64,000 bases of DNA from Jiella mangrovi (GCF_017815135.1 NZ_JAGJCF010000002.1:427134-491133); one strand, 5' to 3'; shown: positions 45,527-55,148, counted from the first letter of the stretch. The notes: a model not told the origin generated them from the sequence alone. Translations and numbers: made by a program.

Positions 45527-46642
45527 ATGGCATCGAAGACGCTCCTGCTCCTTCCCGGCGACGGCATCGGCACTGAAATCATGGTCGAGGTCGAAAAGCA
45601 GATTGCGATTCTGAACGACGTTTCGAACGCCGGGTTCGAGACCGAGAAAGCTCTCGTCGGCGGTTCCGCCTACGACGCGGAGGGCGCGCCGGTCTCGGAT
45701 GCGACCATGACGCTCGCGCAGGCCGCCGATGCGGTTCTGTTCGGCTCGGTCGGCGGGCCGAAATGGGACGGCGTGCCTTACGACAAGCGGCCCGAGGCCG
45801 GGCTTCTGCGCCTGCGCAAGGAGATGGAGCTCTTCGCCAATCTGAGGCCCGCCATCTGCTATCCGGCGCTCGCCGACGCCTCGTCTTTGAAGCGCGAGAT
45901 CATCGAGGGTCTCGACATCCTGATCCTGCGCGAGCTCACCGGCGGCGTCTATTTCGGCGAGCCCAAGGAGATCATCGATCTTCCCAACGGCCAGAAGCGG
46001 GCGATCGACACGCAGGTCTACGAGACCTACGAGATCGAGCGCATCGCAAGGGCTGCCTTCGATCTCGCCAAGACGCGGTCGGGCAAGGTCACCTCGATGG
46101 AAAAGCGCAATGTGATGAAGTCCGGCGTCTTCTGGAACGAGGTCGTCACGCGCATCCACAAGGACGAGTATCCGGAGATGACGCTGGAGCACGAACTCGC
46201 CGACGCCGGCGGAATGAAGCTCGTCAAGGCGCCCAAGCAGTTCGACGTCATCGTCACCGACAATCTCTTCGGCGACATGCTGTCGGACATCGCCGCGATG
46301 CTCACCGGCTCGCTCGGCATGCTGCCCTCGGCCTCCCTCGGCGCCGTGGATGCCAAGACCGGCAAGCGCAAGGCGCTCTATGAGCCGGTGCACGGCTCGG
46401 CGCCGGACATCGCCGGCACCGGCAAGGCCAATCCCCTCGCCATGATCGCCTCGCTCTCCATGGGCCTTCGCTATTCCTTCGAGATGATCAGGGAAGCCGA
46501 CGCGCTGGAGGCCGCCATTGCCGAGACGCTGGAAGCCGGCATCCGCACCGTCGACGTCATGGCGCCGGGCTGCTCTGAAGTCGGCACCACCGGCATGGGC
46601 GACGCGGTGGCCGAGCGCTTTCGGGCGAAGCTTACCGCCTGA
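45527..46642 (+). CDS. leuB: 3-isopropylmalate dehydrogenase
   Basis: Oxidatively decarboxylates 3-isopropylmalate in leucine synthesis. The 371-residue protein has LLLLPGDGIGTEI at the N-terminus, the substrate loop LLRLRKEMELFANLRP, the metal-binding DNLFGDMLSDIAAM and the NAD site HGSAPDIAGTGKANP. No leuC or leuD is in the window. The ATG at 45527 gives the normal length. Confidence 0.96.
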   Translation: MASKTLLLLPGDGIGTEIMVEVEKQIAILNDVSNAGFETEKALVGGSAYDAEGAPVSDATMTLAQAADAVLFGSVGGPKWDGVPYDKRPEAGLLRLRKEMELFANLRPAICYPALADASSLKREIIEGLDILILRELTGGVYFGEPKEIIDLPNGQKRAIDTQVYETYEIERIARAAFDLAKTRSGKVTSMEKRNVMKSGVFWNEVVTRIHKDEYPEMTLEHELADAGGMKLVKAPKQFDVIVTDNLFGDMLSDIAAMLTGSLGMLPSASLGAVDAKTGKRKALYEPVHGSAPDIAGTGKANPLAMIASLSMGLRYSFEMIREADALEAAIAETLEAGIRTVDVMAPGCSEVGTTGMGDAVAERFRAKLTA

Positions 46643-46713
46643 CGCGATGTGATGCCAGACGGGCCTCGCCGACGACCATCGCCTGGTGGTGGAAGCCAGT
46701 GGAAGGGCGAAAG

Positions 46714-47607
46714 ATGCAACACTATCGCCTTGTTCCGCTGGCCCTGCTTCTCGGCCTCGGCGTCAGCTGGTCCGTCCGGCTCCTGTCCATCAAGGCGACG
46801 GCGAGCGGGCAGCCGAGCGGCATCGACGTCGCTTTTGCGGCATCCTGGGGCATAGCGGCTCTGACGACCCTGCTGAATGCTGCAAGGTCAGGCCGGCTAC
46901 CTGTCGGCGCTCCGCACCTGCGATTTTACGCTCTGTCCGGCGTCATCGGTTTCGGCCTGCCGTTCCTGCTTGAAATTCTCATCGCGCCGCATCTGCCTCC
47001 GGTCCTTTTCGTGGTGATCGCGACCAGCGTGCCGCTGTGGGCGCTGCTTTTCGCACTCGCCTTTCGCCTCGAAAGGCTGACCGTGGCGAGGGTCTCGGGA
47101 ATCTTGATCGGCTTCGTGGCGACCCTCGTCGTGATCCTGTCCTCGGCGCCAGAGACCGAAGGGGAATCAATCGCCATCGAACCCACGTGGTTGCTGGCGT
47201 CGTTCTCAATTCCGGCGCTTTACGCCAGCTACATGCTCTATGTCGCGAAGATCTGGCCGACCGATCTCGACAATCTTCGCAGCGCCCAGGGTCAGGGCCT
47301 CGCCGCAGCCTTGTGTTTCACCGTCATCTGGTTGGTCACTGGGAGTGGAATGACGGGCGTGCTGGAGGTCGTTCGCAGCCCGGCCTTCGGGCTGATCATT
47401 CTATCCGAGGTGCTGGCGCTGCTCTGCCTGTTCCAGATCGCACGAACAATCGGCGGCGGCTATGCCACCCAGGCAAACTACATCGCCGTCATCTCCGGCA
47501 CCCTCATCGGGATCGTCCTCTTCGACCAACCGCTCGTTCCGACCCTGGCCGTCGGCGTCGCTCTGCTCCTGGTGGGATTGCGCTTGACCGCTCCCCGCCC
47601 AGTGTGA
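46714..47607 (+). CDS. DMT superfamily (EamA-type) transporter
   Basis: A 297-residue polytopic inner-membrane protein with about ten helices in two repeats, typical of EamA/RhaT exporters. The ATG at 46714 follows GGAAGGGCGAAAG; a GTG at 46699 is possible but less good. It is 71 bases behind leuB but shows no functional tie to it. The substrate is unknown. Confidence 0.85.
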   Translation: MQHYRLVPLALLLGLGVSWSVRLLSIKATASGQPSGIDVAFAASWGIAALTTLLNAARSGRLPVGAPHLRFYALSGVIGFGLPFLLEILIAPHLPPVLFVVIATSVPLWALLFALAFRLERLTVARVSGILIGFVATLVVILSSAPETEGESIAIEPTWLLASFSIPALYASYMLYVAKIWPTDLDNLRSAQGQGLAAALCFTVIWLVTGSGMTGVLEVVRSPAFGLIILSEVLALLCLFQIARTIGGGYATQANYIAVISGTLIGIVLFDQPLVPTLAVGVALLLVGLRLTAPRPV

Positions 47608-47668
47608 CCGCAAATCAAAACAGCTACAGCTCGGCTGCGATTTCGAATGCCGGAAACCTCAAACCCTC

Positions 47669-48844
47669 ATGACCTATGACGCGATCATCCTCGGTGCCGG
47701 CGGTGCGGGCCTTCTCGCCGCAGCGACGGCCGGACAGGCCGGCGCCCGCGTCCTCGTCGTCGATCACGCCAGCGAGCCGGGCAAGAAGATCCTGATCTCC
47801 GGCGGCGGGCGCTGCAACTTCACCAATATGGGCATCGAGCCGGGCTGCTTCCTGTCGGAAAACCCGCACTTCGTGAAGTCCGCGCTGAAGCGCTACACCC
47901 AGTGGGATTTTCTCGGCCTCGTCGAAGCCCATGGCATCGCCTGGCATGAGAAGACCCTCGGCCAGCTGTTCTGCGACGGCTCGGCCCGGCAGATCGTCGA
48001 GATGCTGCTGGAGGAGTGCCGGCGGGGCGGCGTCGAGATCCGGCTGTCGACTCCGATCGGCGACATCCGCCATTTTGACGGGCAGTTCCGGGTCGGCCGG
48101 GACAGTGCGCCGAACCTCGTCATCGCAACAGGCGGCCCCTCGATCCCCAAAATGGGGGCGACCGGGAGAGCCTATGCCATCGCCGAACAGTTCGGCCTGA
48201 ACGTCGTTCCGCCCCGGCCGGCTCTCGTGCCGCTGACACTCGGCGGCGAGGAACGATTGTTCAAGGAAATCTCCGGCGTCGCCTGCCCGGTCGTGGCGCG
48301 GGCCGGCGGTGCCTCCTTCGAAGAGGCGGCGCTTTTCACGCACAAGGGCCTGTCCGGCCCGGCAATCCTGCAGATCTCGTCCTACTGGTCGCCGGGCGAG
48401 GCAATCGCCCTCACCGTTCTTACCGATGCCGCCAGTCGTCTGCGCGCCGCCAAGCGCAAAATGCCTCGGGCGCATCTGAAGGCCGCGCTCGCCGAGCATC
48501 TGCCCAACCGCCTCGCCGAAGCTTTGGCCGAAAAGATCGGTCTCACCGCCGAACTCGGCAATCTTCCCGACGCCGTGCTCGATCAGGCGGGCGAGACGCT
48601 GACCCGCCTCACCTTCCGCCCGACCGGCACGGAAGGCTACGCCAAGGCGGAGGTGACCGCCGGCGGCATCGACACCGCCGAGCTCTCCTCCAAGACCATG
48701 GAAGCGCGCAAGCTGCCGGGCCTTTACGCCATCGGCGAGGCCGTCGACGTGACCGGCTGGCTGGGCGGCTACAATTTTCAATGGGCGTGGTCGTCCGGCG
48801 TCGCCGCCGGCCGGGCGATCGGGGCTGCGTCGAAACCGGCTTGA
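47669..48844 (+). CDS. HI0933/YhiN-family FAD-dependent oxidoreductase
   Basis: A 391-residue flavoprotein with a dinucleotide-binding start (AIILGAGGAGLLAAATAGQAG) and the family blocks GKKILISGGGRCNFTN, GLSGPAILQISSYW, EVTAGGIDTAELSSKTME and GYNFQWAWSSGVAAG. The reaction is not established for the family. Confidence 0.92.
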   Translation: MTYDAIILGAGGAGLLAAATAGQAGARVLVVDHASEPGKKILISGGGRCNFTNMGIEPGCFLSENPHFVKSALKRYTQWDFLGLVEAHGIAWHEKTLGQLFCDGSARQIVEMLLEECRRGGVEIRLSTPIGDIRHFDGQFRVGRDSAPNLVIATGGPSIPKMGATGRAYAIAEQFGLNVVPPRPALVPLTLGGEERLFKEISGVACPVVARAGGASFEEAALFTHKGLSGPAILQISSYWSPGEAIALTVLTDAASRLRAAKRKMPRAHLKAALAEHLPNRLAEALAEKIGLTAELGNLPDAVLDQAGETLTRLTFRPTGTEGYAKAEVTAGGIDTAELSSKTMEARKLPGLYAIGEAVDVTGWLGGYNFQWAWSSGVAAGRAIGAASKPA

Positions 48845-48959
48845 ACGGCTGGCTGCCATTCGGTGCGCTTGCGATCACGATGGGGCGGGAACGACCTGAC
48901 TTGCGCCGGCCGCTCCCCCGTCTGAAAAATGCTGCCTGACCGCGAGGGCGATGTCCTGG

Positions 48960-48976
48960 CGCGAAACAGTTTCGCG
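48960..48976. promoter_or_regulatory. Perfect 8-1-8 palindrome upstream of glgX
   Basis: CGCGAAACAGTTTCGCG is a perfect 17-base palindrome 50 bases before the glgX start codon. Its GAAAC/GTTTC arms resemble LacI/GalR-type sugar-regulator operators. No LacI-family gene is in the window. Confidence 0.45.
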
Positions 48977-49025
48977 ACGAATGTCGTGATGACAAGGCAA
49001 GACCCGTCGCGCTACCTTCGCTGCC

Positions 49026-51080
49026 ATGAGCTTTCAGATCACATCGGAGCGCGGCCTTCCCAAGCGGCTCGGCGCGACATCGAGGAAACGCGGCGTCAAT
49101 TTCGCCGTGACGTCCCACAATGCCGACCGCGTCGAGCTTTGCCTGTTCGACGAAAGCGGCACGCGGGAGGTTCAGCGCCTGCCCCTGCCCGGCGAAGAAA
49201 ACGGGATCCGCTACGGCTTCGTGCCGGAGCTCAAGCCCGGCGCGCGCTACGGGCTACGGGCGCATGGCCCGTATGATCCGGCCGCCGGCCACCGCTTCGA
49301 TCCCTCCAAGCTTCTCGTTGATCCTTACGCGCTGCGTCTCGACCGGCCCTTCGTCTACCACCCCTCGCTCGTCGCCCCTCGCGAACAGCGCCTCGACAGC
49401 GGCCCCTTCGTTCCGCGCGCGATCGTCATCGGCGATCCGGGCCGTGCCGGCGAACCCTTGCCCTTCGCCGCGCCGGGATTCATCTACGAGCTGCATGTCC
49501 GGGGCTTTTCCCAGCGTCATCCAGGCGTGCCCGACAGGCTCCGCGGTACGCTCGCGGCGCTGGCCGAGCCGGCGCTGCTCGATCACATCGAGGGTCTCGG
49601 CGTCGACACGGTCGAGCTGATGCCCGTCGCCGCATGGATCGACGAGCGGCACCTCAGCGAACTCGGCCTCACCAATGCCTGGGGCTACAACCCGATCACC
49701 CACATGGCGCTCGACCCGCGCCTTGCGCCGGGCGGGCTCGCCAACATGCGCCGGGTGGTCGAGGCATTTCACGCCCGCGGGATCCGTGTCCTCCTCGACG
49801 TCGTGTTCAACCACTCCGGCGAGGGCCCGGTCGAGGGGCCGACCCTTTCCTATCGCGGCCTCGACAATGCACTCTACTATCGCCACGCCGAGGATGGCTC
49901 GCTCATCAACGACACGGGCACCGGCAACACATTTGCCTGCGACCGCGAGCCGGTCATCCGGCTGATCCTCGATACGCTTCGCCACTACGTCAAGACGATG
50001 GGGATCGACGGCTTCCGCTACGATCTCGCCCCGGTCATGGGACGGGACGGCTCGGGATTTTCACCCGATGCGCCGCTGTTGAAGGCGATTGCCGAGGATC
50101 CGCTCCTGAAGGACCGGATCCATGTCGCCGAATCCTGGGATATCGGACCGGGCGGCTATCAGGTCGGCGCGTTTCCACAGCCCTTCTTCGAATGGCAGGA
50201 CAAGTTCCGCGACGATGTCCGGCGGTTCTGGCGCGGCGATGAGGATCGCATCGGCGATCTCGCGACGCGGCTGGCGGGGTCCGAGGATATCTTCGGCGGC
50301 AAGGGCCGCCGCCCCTCCACCGGCGTCAACATGATCGCGCCCCATGACGGCTTCGCCCTCGCCGACATCACCATGTACGAGGCCAAGCACAACGAGGCCA
50401 ACGGCGAAGAGAACCGCGACGGCCACGGCGAGAACTTCAGCTGGAACAACGGCGCCGAGGGCGCCAGCGACGATCCGGCGGTAATCGAGGCGCGCGGGCG
50501 CGACATCCGCGCCTTGCTGGCGACGCTGTTCGTCTCGCGCGGCAGCCTGATGATCGTCGCCGGCGACGAGATCGGCCGGACCCAGCATGGCAACAACAAC
50601 GCCTATTGCCAGGACAACGAGACGCTGTGGCTCGACTGGGCAAGCGCCGACGAAACGCTGTCGGGCTTCGTCGCCGCGCTGGCGAAGCTTCGGCGCGAAG
50701 AGCCGGCCCTGTCGGCAGACCGGTTCCTCACCGGCGGCATCGTGGAAGACGGCGAGATCGAGGATGTCGTCTGGCTGACGGAGGCCGCAACGCCGATGAG
50801 CGAGGCCGAGTGGCACGATCCCTCGCGCCGGCTGCTCGGTATGAGCCTCTACGCGCCGAGCCGGCCGCAATTGAAGGGAAGCCAGCGGGCGATCGTCTAT
50901 CTGAATGCGGGACGCGGCGCGGTCGATGTCTCACTGCCGCCGCCGCGAGCAGGCCATGGCTTTCGGCTGGCCCTTCGCTCGGACGAGCCGCAGGCGCCGC
51001 CCCGGGACTTCGGCGCCGGAGAAACGTTGGAAATGGCCGGACGAGCGGTATTCGTACTGATCGAGAGGCCGGCGGACTGA
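49026..51080 (+). CDS. glgX: Glycogen debranching enzyme
   Basis: Hydrolyses alpha-1,6 branches of phosphorylase-limited glycogen. The 684-residue GH13 protein has an N-terminal CBM48-like domain (to about 130) and the catalytic residues Asp333 (GFRYDLAP), Glu369 (VAESWDIG) and Asp441 (APHDGF). VLLDVVFNHSGEG is the family block for the first conserved region. The length equals E. coli GlgX (about 657) plus a small C-terminal surplus. No other glycogen genes adjoin it. Confidence 0.94.
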   Translation: MSFQITSERGLPKRLGATSRKRGVNFAVTSHNADRVELCLFDESGTREVQRLPLPGEENGIRYGFVPELKPGARYGLRAHGPYDPAAGHRFDPSKLLVDPYALRLDRPFVYHPSLVAPREQRLDSGPFVPRAIVIGDPGRAGEPLPFAAPGFIYELHVRGFSQRHPGVPDRLRGTLAALAEPALLDHIEGLGVDTVELMPVAAWIDERHLSELGLTNAWGYNPITHMALDPRLAPGGLANMRRVVEAFHARGIRVLLDVVFNHSGEGPVEGPTLSYRGLDNALYYRHAEDGSLINDTGTGNTFACDREPVIRLILDTLRHYVKTMGIDGFRYDLAPVMGRDGSGFSPDAPLLKAIAEDPLLKDRIHVAESWDIGPGGYQVGAFPQPFFEWQDKFRDDVRRFWRGDEDRIGDLATRLAGSEDIFGGKGRRPSTGVNMIAPHDGFALADITMYEAKHNEANGEENRDGHGENFSWNNGAEGASDDPAVIEARGRDIRALLATLFVSRGSLMIVAGDEIGRTQHGNNNAYCQDNETLWLDWASADETLSGFVAALAKLRREEPALSADRFLTGGIVEDGEIEDVVWLTEAATPMSEAEWHDPSRRLLGMSLYAPSRPQLKGSQRAIVYLNAGRGAVDVSLPPPRAGHGFRLALRSDEPQAPPRDFGAGETLEMAGRAVFVLIERPAD

Positions 51081-51132
51081 TCATCGGCCGATCCTGAGCC
51101 GCCCGGGGAACTTCTGTCTCGACCCGCAGGGA

Positions 51133-51167
51133 CTTGCCGGGCAAGACAGGGGCTTGCCCGGCAAGAC
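51133..51167. repeat. Two direct copies of a 15-base palindromic element
   Basis: CTTGCCGGGCAAGAC (51133-51147) and CTTGCCCGGCAAGAC (51153-51167) differ by one base and are spaced 20 bases apart, start to start. Each contains a near-perfect CTTGCC/GGCAAG inverted repeat. They lie between glgX and the AEC gene. Confidence 0.7.
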
Positions 51168-51297
51168 GTCGCATCGTAGCACAGAAGCGTACCACCCGAT
51201 GTCGCGTCAGGTCGTCCCGCGGTCTGCCTCGCGGCCTGAAGCGCCCGACCCCGTCATTTCGCTTCAAAGTTTTGGGCGCTTTTCCGCCCCGCCTCCC

Positions 51298-52263
51298 ATG
51301 CAAACCATTCTCGCCATCATCGTCCCGATCTTCAGCCTGATCGCGCTCGGCTACGCCGCCGCGCGCACGGGCCTCCTCTCGGCAGCGGTCGGCGAAGGGC
51401 TCGCGCGCTTCGTCTTCGTCATCGCCGTGCCGGCGCTCCTGTTCCGCACCCTGGCGACGATGAGTTTCGGCAACGCCAATCCTCTCGTGTTGTGGCTTGC
51501 CTATTTCGGCGGCGTCGCGATCGCCTGGACGCTCGGCACCCTCGCCATCCGCAAGATCGCCGGCGCCGACCATCGCACGGGCGTCATCGCTGGCATCTCC
51601 TCGAGCTTCGCCAACACCGTCTTCGTCGCCATCCCCACCCTGCAGCGGGCGTTTGGTGACGCAGGCCTCGAACCGCTCCTGATCATCATCTCGATCCACC
51701 TGCCGGTCATGATGATCGCCTCGACCCTGCTCGTCGAACGCGCCGCCTCGCTCGACGCCGCCGTCGGAGCGGACGTCGTACGCGAGCCGATCCCGCTCAG
51801 CCGGCTGATGCGGCGCCTGTCGGTCAATCTCGCCACCAACCCGATCGTCGTCGGCATCGTCTTGGGGCTATGCTGGCGCGCATTTGCCCTGCCGCTCGAA
51901 GGCCCGCTCGACGAAGTGACGCGGCTTCTCGGCGGCACGGCCGGTGGCCTTGCCCTCTTCGCGCTCGGCATGTCGTTGACACGCTACGGCCTGCGCGGCG
52001 ATCTCGTTTCTTCCTCGCTCATCACCGTCCTGTCGCTGGTCGTGATGCCCTTCGTCGTCTGGCTGTTCGCCAGGGAAGCCGGGCTGCCGCCGCTCTGGCT
52101 GAAGGGCGCCGTCCTGACCGCCGCGGCACCGGCCGGCATCAACGCCTATCTTCTGGCGACCTATTTCAAGGCCGGCGAAAAGCTCGCGGCGACCACCATC
52201 ATGATCTCGACCATCGCCTCGGTGGTGACGCTCAGCCTGTGGCTGAAATTCCTCGGGGTCTGA
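51298..52263 (+). CDS. AEC (auxin efflux carrier) family transporter
   Basis: A 321-residue inner-membrane transporter with about ten helices; it opens QTILAIIVPIFSLIALGYAAARTGLL, the AEC signature. The central linker (VVREPIPLSRLMRRLSVNLATNP) separates two five-helix halves. Bacterial relatives move malate or malonate. The ATG at 51298 is chosen; upstream codons are not family-like. Confidence 0.9.
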   Translation: MQTILAIIVPIFSLIALGYAAARTGLLSAAVGEGLARFVFVIAVPALLFRTLATMSFGNANPLVLWLAYFGGVAIAWTLGTLAIRKIAGADHRTGVIAGISSSFANTVFVAIPTLQRAFGDAGLEPLLIIISIHLPVMMIASTLLVERAASLDAAVGADVVREPIPLSRLMRRLSVNLATNPIVVGIVLGLCWRAFALPLEGPLDEVTRLLGGTAGGLALFALGMSLTRYGLRGDLVSSSLITVLSLVVMPFVVWLFAREAGLPPLWLKGAVLTAAAPAGINAYLLATYFKAGEKLAATTIMISTIASVVTLSLWLKFLGV

Positions 52264-52270
52264 GCCCGGA

Positions 52271-53179
52271 TCAGGCGGGCGGGCGCCCCGGCAGTCCGAC
52301 CATCCGGCGAATGTCCTCCGCCGTCATCCCCGCCTCGCGGAGCGACCGCAGCGAGGTATCCTGCGCGCTCTTGGACAGCTTGCGTCCGTCGTCGCCGAGA
52401 ATCAGCTCGTGGTGATGATAGCGCGGGTCCGGCAGGCCCAGCAGCGCCTGCAGCAGACGATGGATGCTCGTCGCATAGAACAGGTCGCGCCCGCGCACGA
52501 CGTCGCTCACATTCTGGATCGCGTCGTCGACGACGACCGACAGGTGATAGCTCGTCGGGATGTCCATCCGGCCGAGAACGACGTCGCCCCATTCCAGCGG
52601 CCGCGCGACGATGGTGCCGCTCTCGCCGAGGGGCGAGGCGCCATGCTCCTCCCATGTCAGCGCCGGCACCATCTCGATCGCCCGCTCCACGTCGAGACGC
52701 CAGGCGAAGCGCTCGCCCTCGCTCATCCGGCGCTCGCGCTCCTGCGAACTGGCGTGCCGATCAAGCCCGGGATAGAGCGGCGCGCCATCGGGATCGCGCG
52801 GCCAGGGCTTGCCCTCGTCCTCCTCGTATCGCTCGACATAGGCCTTGATCTCGCCGCGCGTCATGAAACCCGGATAGACGAGGTCTTCCGCCGCCAGTGC
52901 TTCGAGCGCCGCGGCATAGTCGTGCATATGGGCCGACTGGCGGCGCGGTGGCTCGTCCCATTCGATGCCGAGAAAGCCGAGATCCTCTTCCACCTGTCGC
53001 TCGAAGGCCGGCGTGCAGCGTGCAGTATCGATGTCCTCGTGGCGCAAGAGAAATGTGCCGCCTGACGACCGCGCGAGGTCGTGATTGACCATCGCCGAAT
53101 AGGCGTGACCGAGATGAAGCTCGCCATTGGGGCTTGGCGCGAAGCGGAAGACGGCGGCGTTGCATGACATGGTCGGCAT
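52271..53179 (-). CDS. gluQ: Glutamyl-Q tRNA(Asp) synthetase
   Basis: Attaches glutamate to queuosine of tRNA-Asp. The 302-residue protein is a truncated GluRS with class I motifs HLGH (22-25) and KLSKS near residue 265, and no anticodon-binding domain. The zinc site of E. coli GluQ-RS (C-x-C...Y...C) is lost: the corresponding stretches read VYPGFMTR (102-108) and LYPGLDRH (135-142), with Gly, Met and Asp in the cysteine places. It is also known as gluQRS or yadB. Confidence 0.92.
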   Translation of the reverse strand: MPTMSCNAAVFRFAPSPNGELHLGHAYSAMVNHDLARSSGGTFLLRHEDIDTARCTPAFERQVEEDLGFLGIEWDEPPRRQSAHMHDYAAALEALAAEDLVYPGFMTRGEIKAYVERYEEDEGKPWPRDPDGAPLYPGLDRHASSQERERRMSEGERFAWRLDVERAIEMVPALTWEEHGASPLGESGTIVARPLEWGDVVLGRMDIPTSYHLSVVVDDAIQNVSDVVRGRDLFYATSIHRLLQALLGLPDPRYHHHELILGDDGRKLSKSAQDTSLRSLREAGMTAEDIRRMVGLPGRPPA

Positions 53180-53344
53180 TGTCCTCGTCGGAACGGACGG
53201 CCCGGTGCCGAATGCTCGCCGTTCCGGTTGATCATTGTCGTCGATTGCGGCGGTGAAGGAAGCGAATCTGCCTGTGGCTCATCGGGGTGTCGGGGCCGTG
53301 CTATTGTTCGAATGCGAGGGGAAAATGACGCGGGGCGGAAGCGC

Positions 53345-54076
53345 ATGATTCGAACAGACGCGGACGTCCTCGAAGCGCTTGAGGCGCTGAGCGAACAGGA
53401 CCACCGGCTGGCGCCGGTGCTCCGGACAGCCGGCACGGTGCCGCTGCGCCGGTCCCGCTCGGGGCTCGAAGGGCTGATCGCGATCGTGGTCGCCCAGCAG
53501 GTTTCGAAGGCCAGCGCCGATGCGATCTTCTCACGTCTTTCAAGCAGCGTCGATCTGACCAGGGCCGAGGCGATTCTGGCCGCCGATGAGGCGGTGTTTC
53601 GGACCGCGGGCCTGTCGCGGCCCAAGCATGAGACCGTGCGCGCCATCGCGGAGGCCATCGCCGCGGGCAAGGTCGATCTGCCGCGCTGCGAAGCGGCGAC
53701 GGCCGAAGCGGCGATTGCCGAACTCGTCGCCGTCCGTGGCATCGGCCCGTGGACGGCCGAATGCTATCTCCTGTTCTGCGCCGGCCATCGCGACGTGTTT
53801 CCCTGCGGCGATCTCGCATTGCAGGCCGCCGTCGGTCACGCGCTCGGCCACGAAACCCGGCCGACGGCCAGGCAGCTCGGCGATATTGCCCTCGCCTGGC
53901 AGCCGCATCGATCGGTCGCAGCAAGGCTGTTCTGGGCCTATTACAGCGCTATCCACAGGAGGGAGATCGTCCCCGCCGCCGAAGCGAAGACGCCCGGCGC
54001 CAAGCAGGTTTCCAGGCAAAAAACGGAGCCGGCCCCGCCCGGACAGCGTCGCCGATCCGCCAAGCCCCTGTCATGA
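53345..54076 (+). CDS. AlkA-like DNA-3-methyladenine glycosylase
   Basis: Removes alkylated bases from DNA. The 243-residue helix-hairpin-helix protein has VVAQQVSKASADAIF, the HhH element VRGIGPWTAECYLL (130-143) and catalytic Asp156 in FPCGDLALQ. The N-terminal AlkA beta-domain is absent, as in the single-domain DNA glycosylase 2 family. The C-terminus is a basic tail. An ATG at 53312 is an alternative start. Confidence 0.92.
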   Translation: MIRTDADVLEALEALSEQDHRLAPVLRTAGTVPLRRSRSGLEGLIAIVVAQQVSKASADAIFSRLSSSVDLTRAEAILAADEAVFRTAGLSRPKHETVRAIAEAIAAGKVDLPRCEAATAEAAIAELVAVRGIGPWTAECYLLFCAGHRDVFPCGDLALQAAVGHALGHETRPTARQLGDIALAWQPHRSVAARLFWAYYSAIHRREIVPAAEAKTPGAKQVSRQKTEPAPPGQRRRSAKPLS

Positions 54077-54171
54077 CTGGCTTAAGGCTTCACAAAGGCG
54101 ACATGATAGAGCACGATAGTCCCAGCCGACGCAGGCAACTCTTATGAAGGCGTCAGCCGAAGGAGAATGCG

Positions 54172-54732
54172 GTGACGATTGCGGTAAGTCAGGACTTATC
54201 CCCCACCCTCGTCCTCAACGCCGATTTCCGGCCGCTGAGCTACTATCCGCTTTCGCTCTGGTCCTGGCAGGACGCGATAAAGGCGGTTTTCCTCGACCGG
54301 GTGACGATCCTGGCGGAATACGACCGGGCGGTGCGAAGTCCGACCTTCTCAATGCGCCTTCCCTCCGTCGTCTGCCTCAAGACCTACGTCAAACCCGCCC
54401 GACACCCCGCCTTCACCCGGTTCAACGTCTTTCTCCGCGACAGATTCCAGTGCCAGTACTGCGGCTCGCCCCATGAACTGACATTCGACCACGTCATTCC
54501 CCGCTCCAAGGGGGGCCTCACCACCTGGGAAAACGTCGTCGCCGCCTGCTCTCCCTGCAATCTGAAGAAAGGCGGCCTGATGCCGAAGGCCGCCGGCATG
54601 ATCCCGCACCAGACGCCCTATCAGCCGTCGGTCCACGATCTCCACAACAACGGCCGCCTGTTCCCGCCGAATTTTCTGCACGAAAGCTGGCTCGACTATC
54701 TCTACTGGGATTCCGAACTCGATCCGGAGTGA
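54172..54732 (+). CDS. HNH endonuclease family protein
   Basis: A 186-residue protein with a zinc-stabilised HNH fold: Cys94/Cys97 and Cys126/Cys129 surround TFDHVIPRSKGG, with His107 the likely catalytic base. The start is GTG at 54172, with AGGAG at 54161-54165. An ATG five bases earlier reads into an immediate stop. Such stand-alone HNH genes are widespread in alphaproteobacteria and their role is unknown. Confidence 0.92.
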   Translation: MTIAVSQDLSPTLVLNADFRPLSYYPLSLWSWQDAIKAVFLDRVTILAEYDRAVRSPTFSMRLPSVVCLKTYVKPARHPAFTRFNVFLRDRFQCQYCGSPHELTFDHVIPRSKGGLTTWENVVAACSPCNLKKGGLMPKAAGMIPHQTPYQPSVHDLHNNGRLFPPNFLHESWLDYLYWDSELDPE

Positions 54733-54807
54733 GCGAAACCGAAATGCGCCCAGCGAAATGGCGAGAACGGTTCTCGGAGGTCGAGGGAACGAGCGCTCGA
54801 GAAAATG

Positions 54808-54894
54808 TGGTGCGGGTGGTCGGACTCGAACCGACACTCTGTCACCAGAAACGGATTTTGAGTCCGTCGCGTCTACCGGTTCCGCCACACCCGC
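54808..54894 (-). tRNA. tRNA-Leu (anticodon CAA)
   Basis: A full class II tRNA with a long variable arm. It reads GCGGGTGTGGCGGAACCGG at the 5' end. The anticodon loop CTCAAAA lies between ACGGA and TCCGT, giving anticodon CAA (Leu, codon TTG). The T-arm GGTTCGAGTCC and an encoded CCA at the 3' end (54808-54810) are present. The acceptor pairs GCGGGTG/CACCCGC. No integrase or duplicated 3' end is seen beside it. Confidence 0.97.
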
Positions 54895-55148
54895 ATGAGG
54901 ATTCGGCACGTCGATGTGCCGCGATCCGTGACGACCACGGCGTCTCAATGGCACATGGCCGGCCTCTGCGTAAAGATGGCCCGGATCGATAATGCCGCCG
55001 GTTCTTGGATTTTTCGCGCCGCCTCATGACGGGTCCTCGCCTGCCCTTTCACCCTTCGGGATTGCCATTGCCGGCACTTCCGCCTAATCGCAGTGGCTCA
55101 ACCGTCCTTCCCAATTGAAGTCGCCAGAGCCCGGACCGACCCATCCCC

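Noticed and set aside
54808..54894. tRNA-Leu as an integration site
   Set aside because: No integrase, no direct repeat of the tRNA 3' end and no mobile genes within several kb.
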